This document shows positions 45,706 through 57,400 of a DNA stretch of 64,000 bases, one piece after another. The stretch is from Accumulibacter sp. (GTDB lineage Bacteria; Pseudomonadota; Gammaproteobacteria; Burkholderiales; Rhodocyclaceae). The stretch is from NCBI GenBank assembly GCA_024235695.1, contig JACKLX010000017.1, forward strand, positions 1-64,000, given 5' to 3'. The number at the start of each line of letters is the position of its first letter. Positions within the stretch are counted from its first letter, which is position 1. The position numbers and the translations under genes are program-made. The notes under the pieces are model-generated. The model was not told where the DNA came from, made no database searches, and worked only from the letters and a program-made list of their open reading frames with translations.

Positions 45706-46160
45706 CCAGTCCGGCGACGCCAGGCAGCACCCTGACGGTCGGCCGCGACAGCTACCTGACGCTGCACTACCGCCTCGCCGACCTTGACGCCACCGAGTAC
45801 GTCAGCACCTTCGAGCTGTCGCCGGCAACCCTGCAGATGGGCAGCGGCCAGCTTGCGGAAACGCTCGAGCACTGCCTGATCGGTCTGTCGGCTGGCGAGC
45901 GACGGGTCTTCGAACTCGCTGCCGAAGACGCCTTCGGTCCGCATAACCCGCGCCTGATCGAACGTATCGCGCGCCATGCCTTGCCGCCCGAGGTCGAACT
46001 GAAAGTCAACTCGCTGGTCGAATTCAGCTCGCCCGACGACGCCGGCTCGTTTGCCGGCTTCCTGCGGGAATTGACCGACAGCAGCGCGCTCTTCGACTTC
46101 AACCATCCGCTCGCCGGCAAGACGATCGTGTTCGAAGTCGAAGTCATCGCCATCATGTGA
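45702..46160 (+). CDS. fkpB: FKBP-type peptidyl-prolyl cis-trans isomerase (SlpA/FkpB)
   Basis: The 152-residue protein starts after GGAGAGAACTC and overlaps lspA by 4 nt. The FKBP domain shows [10 protein letters not shown] near residue 22, [19 protein letters not shown] near 48 (with Gly-rich prolyl site), and [20 protein letters not shown] near 80, where the chaperone insert is. A role in folding is known for SlpA. lspA-fkpB-ispH is a conserved order. Confidence 0.9.
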   Translation: MTSPATPGSTLTVGRDSYLTLHYRLADLDATEYVSTFELSPATLQMGSGQLAETLEHCLIGLSAGERRVFELAAEDAFGPHNPRLIERIARHALPPEVELKVNSLVEFSSPDDAGSFAGFLRELTDSSALFDFNHPLAGKTIVFEVEVIAIM

Positions 46161-46168
46161 GGCACCGC

Positions 46169-47092
46169 ATGCAAATCATCCTCGCCAACCCGCGCGGTTT
46201 CTGCGCCGGAGTGGACCGCGCCATCGCCATCGTCGAGCGCGCTCTCGAAAAATTCGGCGCGCCGATCTACGTTCGCCACGAAGTGGTACACAACCAGTTC
46301 GTCTGCGATGACCTGCGCAGCAAGGGCGCCATCTTCGTCGACCAACTGGCCGAAGTTCCCGCCGGCAACACCGTCGTCTTCAGCGCGCACGGCGTCTCGA
46401 AGGCCGTTCGCGACGAAGCCGACGCGCGTCGCCTGAAAGTCTTCGACGCCACCTGCCCGCTGGTCACCAAGGTCCATCTCGAGGTGGCGCGAATGCGCCG
46501 CGAAGGTCGCGAAATAGTCATGATCGGCCACAAGGGACATCCCGAGGTCGAAGGGACAATGGGCCAGAGCCGCGGCGGCATGTATCTCGTCGAAACCGCC
46601 GCCGACGCCCGCCAGCTGACGGTCAGGACTCCCGCCCAGCTCGCCTACGTCACCCAGACGACACTGTCGGTCGACGATGCGGCAGTGGTCGTCGCGGCGC
46701 TGAAGGAACGCTTTCCCGAAATCATCGGACCGAAAAAGGACGATATCTGCTACGCCACGCAGAACCGGCAGGATGCCGTCAAGCAGCTGGCACAAGCCAG
46801 TGAAGTCGTGCTGGTGGTCGGCAGCAAGTCGAGTTCGAACTCGAACCGCCTGCGTGAAGTCGCCGAACTGCGCGGCAGCCGCGCCTACCTGGTCGACCGG
46901 GCCGAACAGATCGAACCGGCATGGCTCGCCGGCGCCAGCCGGGTCGGCGTCACCGCGGGCGCTTCGGCGCCGGAAGTGCTGGTACAGAACGTCGTCGACC
47001 GACTCTCGGCTGGCGACCGCAGCAAGCTCGAACAGCTCGAAGGCGCCGCCGAGAACGTCACCTTCGCGCTGCCCCGCGAGCTGCAGTCGTGA
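46169..47092 (+). CDS. ispH: 4-hydroxy-3-methylbut-2-enyl diphosphate reductase
   Basis: The 307-residue Fe-S enzyme makes IPP and DMAPP at the end of the MEP pathway. Three cluster Cys are present: GFCAGVDRA near residue 12, DATCPLVTK near 96 and [10 protein letters not shown] near 193. AHGVSK near 74 supplies a catalytic His. The start [12 protein letters not shown] (46169) follows GAGG; the GTG 12 nt earlier is rejected. Confidence 0.96.
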   Translation: MQIILANPRGFCAGVDRAIAIVERALEKFGAPIYVRHEVVHNQFVCDDLRSKGAIFVDQLAEVPAGNTVVFSAHGVSKAVRDEADARRLKVFDATCPLVTKVHLEVARMRREGREIVMIGHKGHPEVEGTMGQSRGGMYLVETAADARQLTVRTPAQLAYVTQTTLSVDDAAVVVAALKERFPEIIGPKKDDICYATQNRQDAVKQLAQASEVVLVVGSKSSSNSNRLREVAELRGSRAYLVDRAEQIEPAWLAGASRVGVTAGASAPEVLVQNVVDRLSAGDRSKLEQLEGAAENVTFALPRELQS

Positions 47093-47135
47093 CGCTGATT
47101 AACCGTCGACCCAGCGAGCAGGTCACGAGCCACCA

Positions 47136-48074
47136 CTAAGGCCTGGCCGGCGCGCCCACCGGCGACGGCGATGTCGCCTTGCCGGCCTCGAGCAGGCGAG
47201 GCACAGGCACTGGCGATGCCGCCGGCGGCACCTGCGGCAGGCCCGGCTCACCGGCGCCAACGGCACCCGCAGCGTGGCTGCGGCCGTTGTCGCCCGCTTC
47301 GAAGCCGACCTCCAAGCGCAGCTCGCTGCTAACCGGCACGCCTTCGATCTCACCGGGACGAAAACGCAGCGGCGCAAAAGCGGCGACCGCCGCGGCTTCG
47401 TAGTCCGGCGGCAGGCTGCTGCCGGCGACGTCGACCCGATCGACATCGCCAGTCGCACCGATCAGGACGCGCAACACGACCTTGCCCGCCGGCAACCGCT
47501 GGCCAGCCGCCGCAGGTGGAGGCGCCAGCACCGGCGCTTCCTGCAGCGCTGCCGCGCGCGTCAGTTCGGTCGCGCGGAAATACCACGGCCCCGGTTGCAC
47601 GTCGAGCACCGGCGGCGCCGCCAGGTAGGGCGGCAAGTGTGCCGCCAGCCGACGCTGCCCCAGCGCCACGACCTTGGCGCCGTCCGGCGACACCGCCGCG
47701 AGTTCCGCCACCGCGACTTCTTCCCGACCCGGGGCTGGCGACTCGCGCGCCGGCGCCGCGCTCCGCACCAGCCCCGGCTGGCCGGATGCCGGTCGCAGCG
47801 ACGCGGCGATCACCGTGCCACCAGCCGTCGACGACGCCGGCAGGCGCGCGGCGGCGGCGGCAATGACCGCCGCCAGCGCGGCCAGCGCCAGCAGGTGCAG
47901 CATCACCGACACCGCCAGCGCCCAGCGCAACCGCCACCGTTGCTGGCCGTGCTCGTTCGCCGCCGGACTTCCCGAGAAGATCGATGCCACCAACTTGACG
48001 ACCCGCGACGACGATGCCGGTACCGGCGGAAGCTGGATTCTACCGTCGGCATCGACCGCTGCCGTGCCACTCAT
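47136..48074 (-). CDS. TonB-family energy-transducer-like protein
   Basis: The 312-residue product starts at the ATG at 48074. One N-terminal membrane helix ([17 protein letters not shown], near residue 50) is followed by a Pro/Ala-rich periplasmic stretch. The TonB C-terminal domain ([20 protein letters not shown], then [19 protein letters not shown]) occupies residues about 200-265. The protein ends with a Pro-rich tail, which is unusual because TonB normally ends with the domain itself. No exbB/exbD is adjacent. It is divergent from pilE. Function as a true TonB or as an anchoring protein is open. Confidence 0.75.
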   Translation of the reverse strand: MSGTAAVDADGRIQLPPVPASSSRVVKLVASIFSGSPAANEHGQQRWRLRWALAVSVMLHLLALAALAAVIAAAAARLPASSTAGGTVIAASLRPASGQPGLVRSAAPARESPAPGREEVAVAELAAVSPDGAKVVALGQRRLAAHLPPYLAAPPVLDVQPGPWYFRATELTRAAALQEAPVLAPPPAAAGQRLPAGKVVLRVLIGATGDVDRVDVAGSSLPPDYEAAAVAAFAPLRFRPGEIEGVPVSSELRLEVGFEAGDNGRSHAAGAVGAGEPGLPQVPPAASPVPVPRLLEAGKATSPSPVGAPARP

Positions 48075-48196
48075 CCGCCCCAATGCGCCGTATATCGCCC
48101 GGCAATTGCGCCGTGGCAACGCTCGACTATGATTGCAGCAGTCACCCTTGCGCGTTGCCCGATCGCCACTGCTGCCCCATGAGGAAACGAAGCGCC

Positions 48197-48649
48197 GTGA
48201 AAAGACATTGTCAAGGCTTCACCCTGATCGAGATCATGATGGTGGTGATCATCATCGGCATCCTGGCGGCGATCGCCATTCCCAATTACGCCGATTACCT
48301 GACCCGCTCACGAATCACCCAGGCGACCGCGGGACTGTCCGAGAAGCGGGTGAGGATGGAGCAGTTCTTCCAGGACAATCATTTCTATTTCCAGCCCGCG
48401 GCCGGCGGCAATCCGGCGATCAACGGCCCGGCATGCGATAACGACACCACCACCAGCCAGTACTTCGACTTCACCTGCCCGACCCTCACCGCCACCACCT
48501 ACACGCTGACGGCTACCGGCAAGAGCTCGATGGCCGGCTTCACCTATACCGTCACGCAGGCCAACGTCAGAGCCACCACCGCCGTCCAGAGTGGCTGGGG
48601 AACGCCGCCGGTGGCGTGCTGGGTGACCAGCAAGGGAGGTGGCTGTTGA
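48197..48649 (+). CDS. pilE: Type IV pilin, PilE-type
   Basis: The 150-residue prepilin begins MKRHCQG and is cleaved before [17 protein letters not shown], the N-methylated helix with Glu-5. The GTG at 48197 has GAGGA 11 nt upstream, while an ATG at 48179 has none, so the GTG is preferred. A Cys pair (PACDND and PVACW, near residues 85 and 143) probably closes the D-loop. It heads the rightward pilin cluster, 123 nt from the TonB-like gene. Confidence 0.88.
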   Translation: MKRHCQGFTLIEIMMVVIIIGILAAIAIPNYADYLTRSRITQATAGLSEKRVRMEQFFQDNHFYFQPAAGGNPAINGPACDNDTTTSQYFDFTCPTLTATTYTLTATGKSSMAGFTYTVTQANVRATTAVQSGWGTPPVACWVTSKGGGC

Positions 48650-49221
48650 AAGCCATGCGCGGCTTCAGCCTGATCGAACTGATCATCGCCATGGCCATCC
48701 TCGCCGTGCTGATAGGCCTTGCCGTGCCCGCCTTTTCGGACTGGCTGCGCAATGCCCGGGTACGGACCACGGCCGAGTCGGTACTCAACGGACTGCAGCT
48801 GGCAAGAGCCGAGGCCGTGCGGCGCAATACCACCGTCGGCTTTGCCCTGGTGACGACGGTGGACGACAGCTGCGCGCTGGACACCGCCGGTCCGAACTGG
48901 GTGGTCAGTGTCGACGATCCCGTCGGCGCCTGTGCGACGGCACCGTCCGACACCGTCGCGCCGCGGATCATCCAGGTCCGCAGCGGCGCCGAAGGCTCCA
49001 GCGCGACGACCGTCGCGGCGGGACAGTCGTTTTACCTGTTCAACGGTCTCGGGCGCCTCACCGCCGCGCCGACCGGCGTGATCGACGTCTCGAGCAACAC
49101 CGGCGGAACGTGCATGGCGGGCGGCGGCGAAGTTCGCTGCCTGCGTATCGTCGTTCAGCTCGGCGGCCAGATTCGCATGTGCGATCCGGCCTTGCCGGCC
49201 GGCGATGCCCAGGCGTGCTGA
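48646..49221 (+). CDS. fimT: Minor pseudopilin FimT/GspH
   Basis: The 191-residue prepilin begins MKAMRG before [18 protein letters not shown]. The start is a TTG at 48646, with GGGAGG six nt away, overlapping the pilE stop; the ATG at 48655 is too far from the site. The GspH-like body contains [22 protein letters not shown]... motifs in part ([14 protein letters not shown]). FimT is part of the initiation set with PilV, PilW and PilX. Confidence 0.9.
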   Translation: MKAMRGFSLIELIIAMAILAVLIGLAVPAFSDWLRNARVRTTAESVLNGLQLARAEAVRRNTTVGFALVTTVDDSCALDTAGPNWVVSVDDPVGACATAPSDTVAPRIIQVRSGAEGSSATTVAAGQSFYLFNGLGRLTAAPTGVIDVSSNTGGTCMAGGGEVRCLRIVVQLGGQIRMCDPALPAGDAQAC

Positions 49222-49718
49222 TGATGAATCGATTGAACGACTTGAACGCGCCGCCCCGACCGATCCGCGAACAGGCCGGCGTCATGCTGCTCGAAGCGCT
49301 GATCGCGATCCTCGTCTTTTCGCTGGGAATTCTTTCGCTGGTGGCCCTGCAGGCGACCTCGATCAAGCTCGTCGGCGACGCCAAGTACCGTACCGACGCG
49401 ACGCTGCTGGCCAACCGCCTGATCGGGCAGATGTGGGTCAGCGGCGGCGATCTGGCTACCCTCCAGACCAATTTTCAGACCGGCGGTGGCGCGTACAACG
49501 CCTGGCTTGCCGAAGTGCAGGGCGCAGAGGGCCTGCCGGGGGTCGTCGCGGCAGCAACCGGCGTGACGTCGACTCTGCCAACGGTCACCGTCGACACCAC
49601 CGCCGGGGCGACCGCCGGGCAGGTGGTGATCACCCTCTTCTGGCGGACGCCGGAAATGCCCGCGAATGAAGCGGGACACCGGCATGTCGTCGTCTCGCAA
49701 GTCGCGCGCAACCCCTAG
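49221..49718 (+). CDS. pilV: Minor pilin PilV
   Basis: The 165-residue product has a long leader ending EQAG before VMLLEALIAILVFSLGIL, with Glu-5 retained. KYRTDATLLANRLIGQMW follows near residue 56, a PilV feature. The ATG at 49221 overlaps the fimT stop. A Met two codons on is an alternative. Confidence 0.88.
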   Translation: MMNRLNDLNAPPRPIREQAGVMLLEALIAILVFSLGILSLVALQATSIKLVGDAKYRTDATLLANRLIGQMWVSGGDLATLQTNFQTGGGAYNAWLAEVQGAEGLPGVVAAATGVTSTLPTVTVDTTAGATAGQVVITLFWRTPEMPANEAGHRHVVVSQVARNP

Positions 49719-49724
49719 ACCGCC

Positions 49725-50804
49725 ATGAAACGACGCCCATCACCCCTGAGAAATGCCCTCGCCGACGGCTTCACGCTGGTCGAAGTGATGGTCGCCATGG
49801 TCATCGGCATGATTGGCCTGATCATCATGATGCAGGTGTTCTCAGCCGCCGAAAGCCAGCGGCGGACGACCACCGGCACCGGTGACGCGCAGAGCAACGG
49901 CGCCATGGCGCTCTACGCGCTGCAGCGCGACATTCGCCAGGGCGGTTACGGTTTCAACGCACTCAACGCCATGGGCTGCCCGCTGACGCTGCCGGCGCCG
50001 GCCAGCCGGACGCTGTCGCAGATCGCGCCGGTGCTGATCAACCCGCCGACCGCCGACGTGCCGGCCGGCGACGCCGGCACCGACACGCTGCTGATCGCCT
50101 ATGGCAACAACGAGGGGCCGCCCGAGGGCGACGTCATCACCGCCACCAACGGCTCGCTGATCGCCGTGCGAAACGCCGCCAACTACCTGCCCAATCAGTG
50201 GGTCGCGGCAGCGCCGGCAGCACCCCTGAACGGTTGCGCGCTGACACTGGCGCAAGTGTCGGCGGTGGCCGCACCGAACGTCACCGTCGCCGCCAGTGGC
50301 GCAGTCGATGGCGGCACGCTGTTCAACCTCGGCGACGCCCCGAGAATCCGTGCCTACGCGGTGCGCGCCGGCAACCTGACCGTCTGCGACTACATGACCG
50401 CCAATTGCGGCGCCGCGTGCACGGCGGTCGACGGCACCTGCAGCGCCAGCTGGATACCGATTGCCAGCAACATCGTCAGTCTGCGCGCCCAGTACGGCAG
50501 CGACACCTCGACGCCGATGGATGGCGTCGACACCTGGGACCAGACGACGCCACACCAGGCGACGGCAAGCCAGGCGACGCACGCCTGCCTGCTGGCCAGG
50601 GCATCGGCGGTGCGCATCGCGCTGGTCGCCCGCAACAGCCAGCTCGACCGTGACCAGGTCACCGCGCAGGCACCGACCTGGGCGGGCAGCGGTGGCGCGG
50701 CGATCGACCTGAGCGGCCGTGCCAACTGGCAGAACTACCGCTACAAGGTGTTCGAAACGGTCATCCCACTCCGTAACCTGCCCTGGATGGACGCATGTAC
50801 CTGA
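49725..50804 (+). CDS. pilW: Minor pilin PilW
   Basis: The 359-residue product has leader MKRRPSPLRNALADG before FTLVEVMVAMVIGMIGLIIM. ALYALQRDIRQGGYGFNAL near residue 65 is the PilW signature. Several Cys (CALTLAQ, CDYMTANCGAAC) may form disulfides. It overlaps pilX by 10 nt. Confidence 0.9.
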   Translation: MKRRPSPLRNALADGFTLVEVMVAMVIGMIGLIIMMQVFSAAESQRRTTTGTGDAQSNGAMALYALQRDIRQGGYGFNALNAMGCPLTLPAPASRTLSQIAPVLINPPTADVPAGDAGTDTLLIAYGNNEGPPEGDVITATNGSLIAVRNAANYLPNQWVAAAPAAPLNGCALTLAQVSAVAAPNVTVAASGAVDGGTLFNLGDAPRIRAYAVRAGNLTVCDYMTANCGAACTAVDGTCSASWIPIASNIVSLRAQYGSDTSTPMDGVDTWDQTTPHQATASQATHACLLARASAVRIALVARNSQLDRDQVTAQAPTWAGSGGAAIDLSGRANWQNYRYKVFETVIPLRNLPWMDACT

Positions 50805-51409
50805 GCCGAACCTCCCTTCCGCTACCTGGCTTCGCCGGCAATGCCGCGCGCCAGCGCGGCGTCGTCCTGCTGGTCGCGCTGATCATCCTGGTGGCGCTGA
50901 CCCTGGCGGGGGTGGCGCTGATGCGCTCGGTGGACACCGCCAACCTGGTCGCCGGCAACATGTCCTTCCAGCAGTCGGCGGTACATGCCGGCGAGCGCAG
51001 CACCGAACTGGCCATCGCCAACTGGCTGCAACCGAACAACGCCCTGGGCAATACGGCTCTGCACGCCCATAACGGCGGCAATGGTTATCGCGCGATGCGC
51101 GAAGACCCGGCGGCGGGCGTTTCCTGGGACGCTTTCTGGAACGCGACGCTGGCCGCGCAGGCGGTCACCGGCGCCGAAGATGCCGCCGGCAACACCGTCT
51201 CGTACGTCATTCATCGCCTCTGCGAGACCGTTGGCGCGCCGCACGTCGCCAACTGCGCCAAACAGCCGGCGGGCATCAACAGCGGCGGCAGCATGGCCGC
51301 CGGCGGCGTCGCGCCGCTCGTAAACAATCAGGTCTACTACCGCATCACGACGCGCATCGCCGGACCGCGCAACACCGTCGCCTACATCCAGACGATCGTT
51401 GCGCTCTAG
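50795..51409 (+). CDS. pilX: Minor pilin PilX
   Basis: The 204-residue product has leader ending NAARQRG before VVLLVALIILVALTLAGVAL, without Glu-5, which is typical of PilX. VDTANLVAGNMSFQQSAVHA near residue 50 fits the family. PilX with PilV and PilW forms the tip complex with PilY1. Confidence 0.88.
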   Translation: MYLSRTSLPLPGFAGNAARQRGVVLLVALIILVALTLAGVALMRSVDTANLVAGNMSFQQSAVHAGERSTELAIANWLQPNNALGNTALHAHNGGNGYRAMREDPAAGVSWDAFWNATLAAQAVTGAEDAAGNTVSYVIHRLCETVGAPHVANCAKQPAGINSGGSMAAGGVAPLVNNQVYYRITTRIAGPRNTVAYIQTIVAL

Positions 51410-51439
51410 GTCCACGAGGAATCTGCCGAGGAGTTCGCC

Positions 51440-54400
51440 ATGGAAACCAACAAGACAATGACCAGAATCGCGGCGCTGATCGCCCTGTTCGTGCTCGCCG
51501 GCGGCGCTCAGGCGGCGGCGACGCAACTGGCCAACTCACCGCTCTCCGGCGCCTCTTCGGTCGAGATCTCGCCAAACATCATGTTCGTTCTCGATGATTC
51601 GGGAAGCATGGACTGGGACTACCTGCCGGACTGGGCAGGAATTACCGCCGGTCGCTACCAGGGCAAGAACGCGAGCTTCAACGGTATCGCCTACAACCCC
51701 GCGGTCAACTACACACCGCCCAAGTACTTCGACGTTGCCGGTGCCGTCGACACGACTACCTACCCGAGCCAGACCTCGGCCGCCACCTCGGCGTGGACTT
51801 CGGTGAAGGACGATGGCTACGGCGTGCAGACCACCGGGCGCAGCAACCTGGTAGGCATTGCCTACTACTACACGACGGTTGCCGGCGAGTACTGCACCAA
51901 CCGGAGCATGAAGGACTGCGTCGCGGCCAGCGCGCCGACCACCAGCTACCCGGTTGCCGCCAAGTTGCGCTGGTGCAAGACCGCCGCCGATGCCGTCGCC
52001 GCCGTACCGTCTTCCGGCGCCTGCCAGGCGACCGAGATCGACCCCAGCCCGCCGCCGCCCGCGACGCCCGCCAACATCCCCTTCAATTTCCCGCGCATGC
52101 CGGCGCCGCGTGTCAGCACGATCGCGATCAGCGGCAGCAGCAGCACGTCGATCAGCAACCTCACGGTCGACAGCCAGATCATCCTCTCGGCGGCGATCGC
52201 GGCGACCACTTCGCCGGCGACGCTGGCCAGCGCCCTCGAGACCGGCATCAACGCCTGTACCTTCGAGCTTATCGGCAACTGCCAGGTCGCAGGTTACAGC
52301 GCCGTCGTCTCGGGTCCGGTCGGCGGCACCTACACGGTGACCATCAGCGCCCCCGGCGTTCCGGCGGCGGCGCCGGTGATCACCCAGAGCGGCTCGATGG
52401 CCGGTACGCCGAGCGTCTTTGCGCGGCCGGCGAATAACCTCGCGCCGGGCGAGAACCTGCTGACCGTCATCACCTCGAGCAGGACGACCTACCCCAAGGC
52501 GACCGGTCGCAACGACTGCGCTGGCTCCAGCGACTGCACCTACGCCGAGGAAATGACCAACTATGCGAACTGGTGGGCCTACTACCATACCCGCATGCAG
52601 ACCATGAAGACCGCGACCAGCCTGTCTTTCGAACCGATCGACAGCAGCTTCCGGGTCGGCTACATGACGATCAACAACAACACCGCCACCGACTTCCAGA
52701 ACATCGGCTCATTCAGCGCCGCGCAGAAGAAAGCCTGGTACGACAAGCTGTTCGCCGCCATCCCGGCCCAGAACACGCCCTTGCGCATCGCTCTCGCCAA
52801 CGCCGGCCGCCTCTACGCCGGCCGGCTGAACGGCACCAGCTTCAACGGTGTCACGGTGGTCGACCCGGTGCAGCATTACTGCCAGCAGAACGTCACCATC
52901 CTGTCTACCGACGGCTACTGGAACGAGGGCCCCGGTTTCCAGTGGAACGGCATTACCGCCGTCGGCGACCAGGACGGCCCCGGCCTCGAGGTGCGCCCGC
53001 AACTCGATGGCGGCGGTCCGCAGGAGCAGCAAACGACGACGCAGACCATCCGCACCGACACGCAGACCGCAGCCACCCAGGCGCAGATCATGACCGAGCA
53101 GCTGCAGAGCCTGGACGCGCTGGTCGAAACCAGGACGTTCACACAGCCGCAGGCGCGTCTTTCCTTCCTTCAGGGGCGGGACTCGCAACTGCAGAGCCGC
53201 ACCTCGCAGCTCGAAATCAGCACCTTCAGCCAGCAGCAAGTCAGCACCTTTAATGTAATTCAGGAGCAAACGAGCCAATTGCAACAGCGCATCGGTCAAC
53301 GGCAACAGAATACGTCACAGCTGCAGACAAGAACCCAGACCGTGCCGCAGCAGCGGACCTCGCAACTGCAGAGCCAGACGCGCCAGCTGCAGAGCAAGAC
53401 CTACCAGTTGCAGCAGCAGTTGACGCAGGTGCAGCAACGCACATCCACCAATGCGGGAACGACCTGGAGCGCGTGGAGCGATACGCCCTCCTGCTCCCAG
53501 CTCACCAGGGGCGCCACCGGCACCAATCGGACCGAGTGTCGGGTACTGGGCCAGTCCGCCTGGACCAACGTGTCGAGCTGTTCGGTTGTGGCCGGCGGAT
53601 CGGTCCTCGTCAATGCCGGTCTGGACAGCGAGGCAACGGTCTTCACCACCGACTCACAATGCCAGTACACCTCGCCGGCCTGGGTCAATGCGGCTTCGTG
53701 CACGGCGGTGGCGAAATCGCCCGGACCGACCAGCTACAGCGTTGGCACGGCCGTCGATTGCCAGGTGTCGTCGTCAAGCGCCTGGACCAACGTCAGCTCG
53801 TGCACCGCATCGGCGACCGTCGGCTGTCAGTACGCCGCCTGGACGGGCTGGACCAACGTCGCTTCCTGTACCCCGCTCAACCAGTCCAGCGGACCCAGCT
53901 ATACCGTCGGCGTCGCGCGTGAATGCCAGTCGGTCTGGTCCGGGTGGACCGATACCAGCGCCACGTGCACGACATCGTCGACCGTAGAATGCCGTTACCA
54001 AGCTTCCGGCTGGAGCGACGTCTCGTCCTGCTCAACCGTGGCGGAATCCAGCGGTTCGCCCTACACCGTTACGCTGGCATCAAAGTGCCGATGGAATTAC
54101 GGATCGTTCGTTGACGTCAACTCCTGCACCGAGACCACGGTCGGCGCGATTAAGACTGATTGCCAATATGCCGGCTGGAGCGGTTGGTCCAATGTCGCCT
54201 CGTGTTCCGCGGTCGCGCAATCCAGCGCGCCGAACTTCACGGTCGGCCTTGCCCGGCAATGTCGGACCCAATGGAGCACCTTCACCAACGCCACCACCTG
54301 CGTTCCGAGCGCCACCACGCAATGTCAGACGGCGTGGACGCCCTACACCACCGTCGCCAGCTGCACCGCCTCGGCAACGACGCGCTGCCAGTACCAGCCG

Positions 54401-57400
54401 TGGACCGCGTGGACCAACGTCGCCTCGTGCACGGCGGTGCCGCAGTCGACCGGGCCAAGCTACAGCGTCGGCGTCGCCACCGAGTGCCAGACCGTCACCG
54501 GCAGCTGGAACTACGTCGGTTCCTGCGACGCCTCGGCGACCCGCGAGTGTCAGTATTCGGCCTGGAGTGGTTGGGGCAGCTTGTCCTCGTGCACCCCGGT
54601 CGCGCAATCGACCGGGCCCAACTACACGGTCGCCACCGGGCGCGAATGCCGGACCGACTGGACGCCCTGGACGGCGACGGCTTCCTGCACACCGGTCGCC
54701 GGGGCAACCGAATGCCGGACGTCCTGGCCCAGCCCGTGGGCCAACACCGCCAGCTGCACGCCCAGCGCGACGCAGCAGTGTCGTACGCTGCCGGTGATCG
54801 CCACCTGGACCAACATCGCCTCGTGTACCGCCGGCACCGTCGGCGGCCTGACCACCAGCTGCCAGAACGTCGTCCCGCCGCCGACCACGCAGGCCGTCGC
54901 CGCCGCCAATTGCACCGCCGGAACCGTCGGCAGCGTGGTGACGACGTGCAACACGCTGACCACCGGCCCGACCAACGTCGCCTCGTGCACGCCGCAGGCG
55001 GCAACCGCCGCCAACAACTACGTCGAGACGAGCTGCAGCGTCGTCGGCCTCGGTCCGACCAGCGACACGCTCGCCGACGTCGCCGAGTACTACTGGAAGA
55101 CCGACCTGCGCGATCCCCTGCAGCTTCCCGACCGTTGTACCGGCGGCCCGGTGATCAGCGGCAGCATCACCAGCTACAACGACGTGTGCACCAACGACAC
55201 CCGCTATCCGCGGCAGTTCATGAACACCTACACGCTCGGTCTCGGTGCCTCCGGCCTGATGCAGTACCAGGCCGACTACCTGAGCGCCAGCAGTGGCGAT
55301 TTCAACAGCGTCAAGCTTGGCGTGACGGCCGATCCGAGTACCGGACTCTGCCCGTGGCAGAAACTCGGCGACTGCAACTGGCCGAAGCCGGAAAGCAACA
55401 CCCAGACCAACATCGACGACCTCTGGCACGCCGCGGTCAACGGCCGCGGCACCTACTTCAGTGCCTCGGACCCGTCGTCGCTGGCGGCAGGCATCAGTGG
55501 CGCCCTCTCCAGCGTCTCGGTCCGGGCCGGCGCCCTGTCGGCCGTGACGGTCACCAGCCCCAACCTGGTGGCCGGAAGCAACGGCGTCTTCGAAGTATCG
55601 TTCCGGGCAGGCGAGTGGTCGGGCGACGTCGTCAAACGGACCATCGACGGCACGACCGGCGTCCTCTCGACGACCTCGGTGTGGTCCGCGCAGGCAGAAC
55701 TCGACGCCAAGGTCTCGGCCGGCACGCATACCGCGCGCACCATCTACACCTACAACCCCGGTAGTGGCAGCGTCAGCGGCTCCACCGACCAGCTCAAGTT
55801 CTTCCTGTGGGCCAATCTGACCACCAGCGAACAGGACTACTTCGCGACGGCGGCGATCAATACCCTGTCGCAGTTCTGCACGGTCGGTACCATCTGCCTG
55901 GCATCGGCGACGCAGACCAGCGCCAGTGGCGAGAACCTGGTCAACTTCGTGCGCGGCGACAAGAGCAACGAAGGTCCGCTCGCCGACCTCGCTGCCTACT
56001 ACCGGCAGCGGACGCATCTGCTCGGCGACATCTCCGGCTCGGAAGCGGTCTACGTGCAAGGGTCGCCATGGAACTACGCCGACTATCAATACGGCGCCTT
56101 CAAGAGCGCCAACGCCAGCCGCGCCGCCATGGTCTACGTCGCCGCCAACGACGGCATGCTGCACGCCCTCGATGCGCTGACCGGCGAGGAGGAATGGGCC
56201 TACCTGCCAGCGCTGGTGATGCCCAAGCTCTACAAGCTCGCCGACAAGAACTACGCCGCGCCGGGCAAGCACCAGTTCCTGGTCGATGCGACGCCGGTCA
56301 GCGGCGACATCTGCACCAGCAACTGCGCCACGCCCAGCTCCGGATCGCCGGCAGCGGTCTGGAAGACGATCCTGGTTGGCGGCCTGAACAATGGCGGCCG
56401 CGGCTACTACGCGCTCGACATCACCGACCCAGCCGCGCCCAAGAGCCTGTGGGAGTTCACCGACAACAACCTCGGCTACACCTTCGGCAATCCGGTAATC
56501 ACCAAGCTCAAGGATGGCACCTGGGTGGTGATCGTCTCTTCCGGCTACAACAACATCTCCCCCGGCGACGGGCAGGGGCGGCTGTTCATCCTCAACGCCG
56601 ACACCGGTGCGCTCATCCGCTCGATCAGCACCGGCGCCGGCGACACCACGACGCCGAGCGGCCTGTCGCGCATCACCGCCTGGGCCAACTTCCCGGACAA
56701 CAACAACACCGCCCAGCGCGTCTACGGCGGCGACCTGCTCGGCAACGTCTGGCGTTTCGACGTCAACGGCGACATCCCGGTACCTGCCATCCCGCCGGCA
56801 CTGCCGGTGTACGACGCGCAGCGGCTGGCGACGCTGGTCGACGCCAACGCTGTCGCGCAGCCGATCACCAGCAAGCCCGAGCTCGGCATGGTCAATGGCT
56901 ACCCGGTGGTGTTCGTCGCCACCGGGCAGCTGCTCGGGTCGGACGATCTGGTGACCAGCCAGGGGCAATCGCTCTACGCCATCAAGGACCGCCTGACCGA
57001 TACCGACTACGGCAGTCCACGCCCCTTGACGCCGGCGCAGACGACTCCGGTTCCCGGCGACTTCGTCACCCAGACCCTGACCACCGGCGTCTGCCCGACG
57101 GGCAATGCCTACTGTACCGCCGGCGACACGATCGTCACCGCGACCAACAACGCGGTTGACTTCCATGTCAAGGACGGCTGGTACATCGACTTCCCGGTCG
57201 CCGGAGAGCGCGTCAATACCGACCTGCGGCTGCAACTCGGTACGCTGGCGTTCAACACCAACACGCCGACCGCCGGTGCCTGTGTTCCGGTCGGCGTCAG
57301 CTTTGCGTACTTCCTCGACTATCGCAGCGGCGGCTACGTCGATGGCACCTCGGGGCTGCTCGGCGTCAGGCTCGGCGAGTACCTGAGCAGCGCGCCGAGC

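Noticed and set aside
53455-55060. CRISPR-like or tandem DNA repeat
   Set aside because: Repeats are protein-level units within pilY1 and diverge at DNA level; unit lengths vary and there are no constant direct repeats with spacers.
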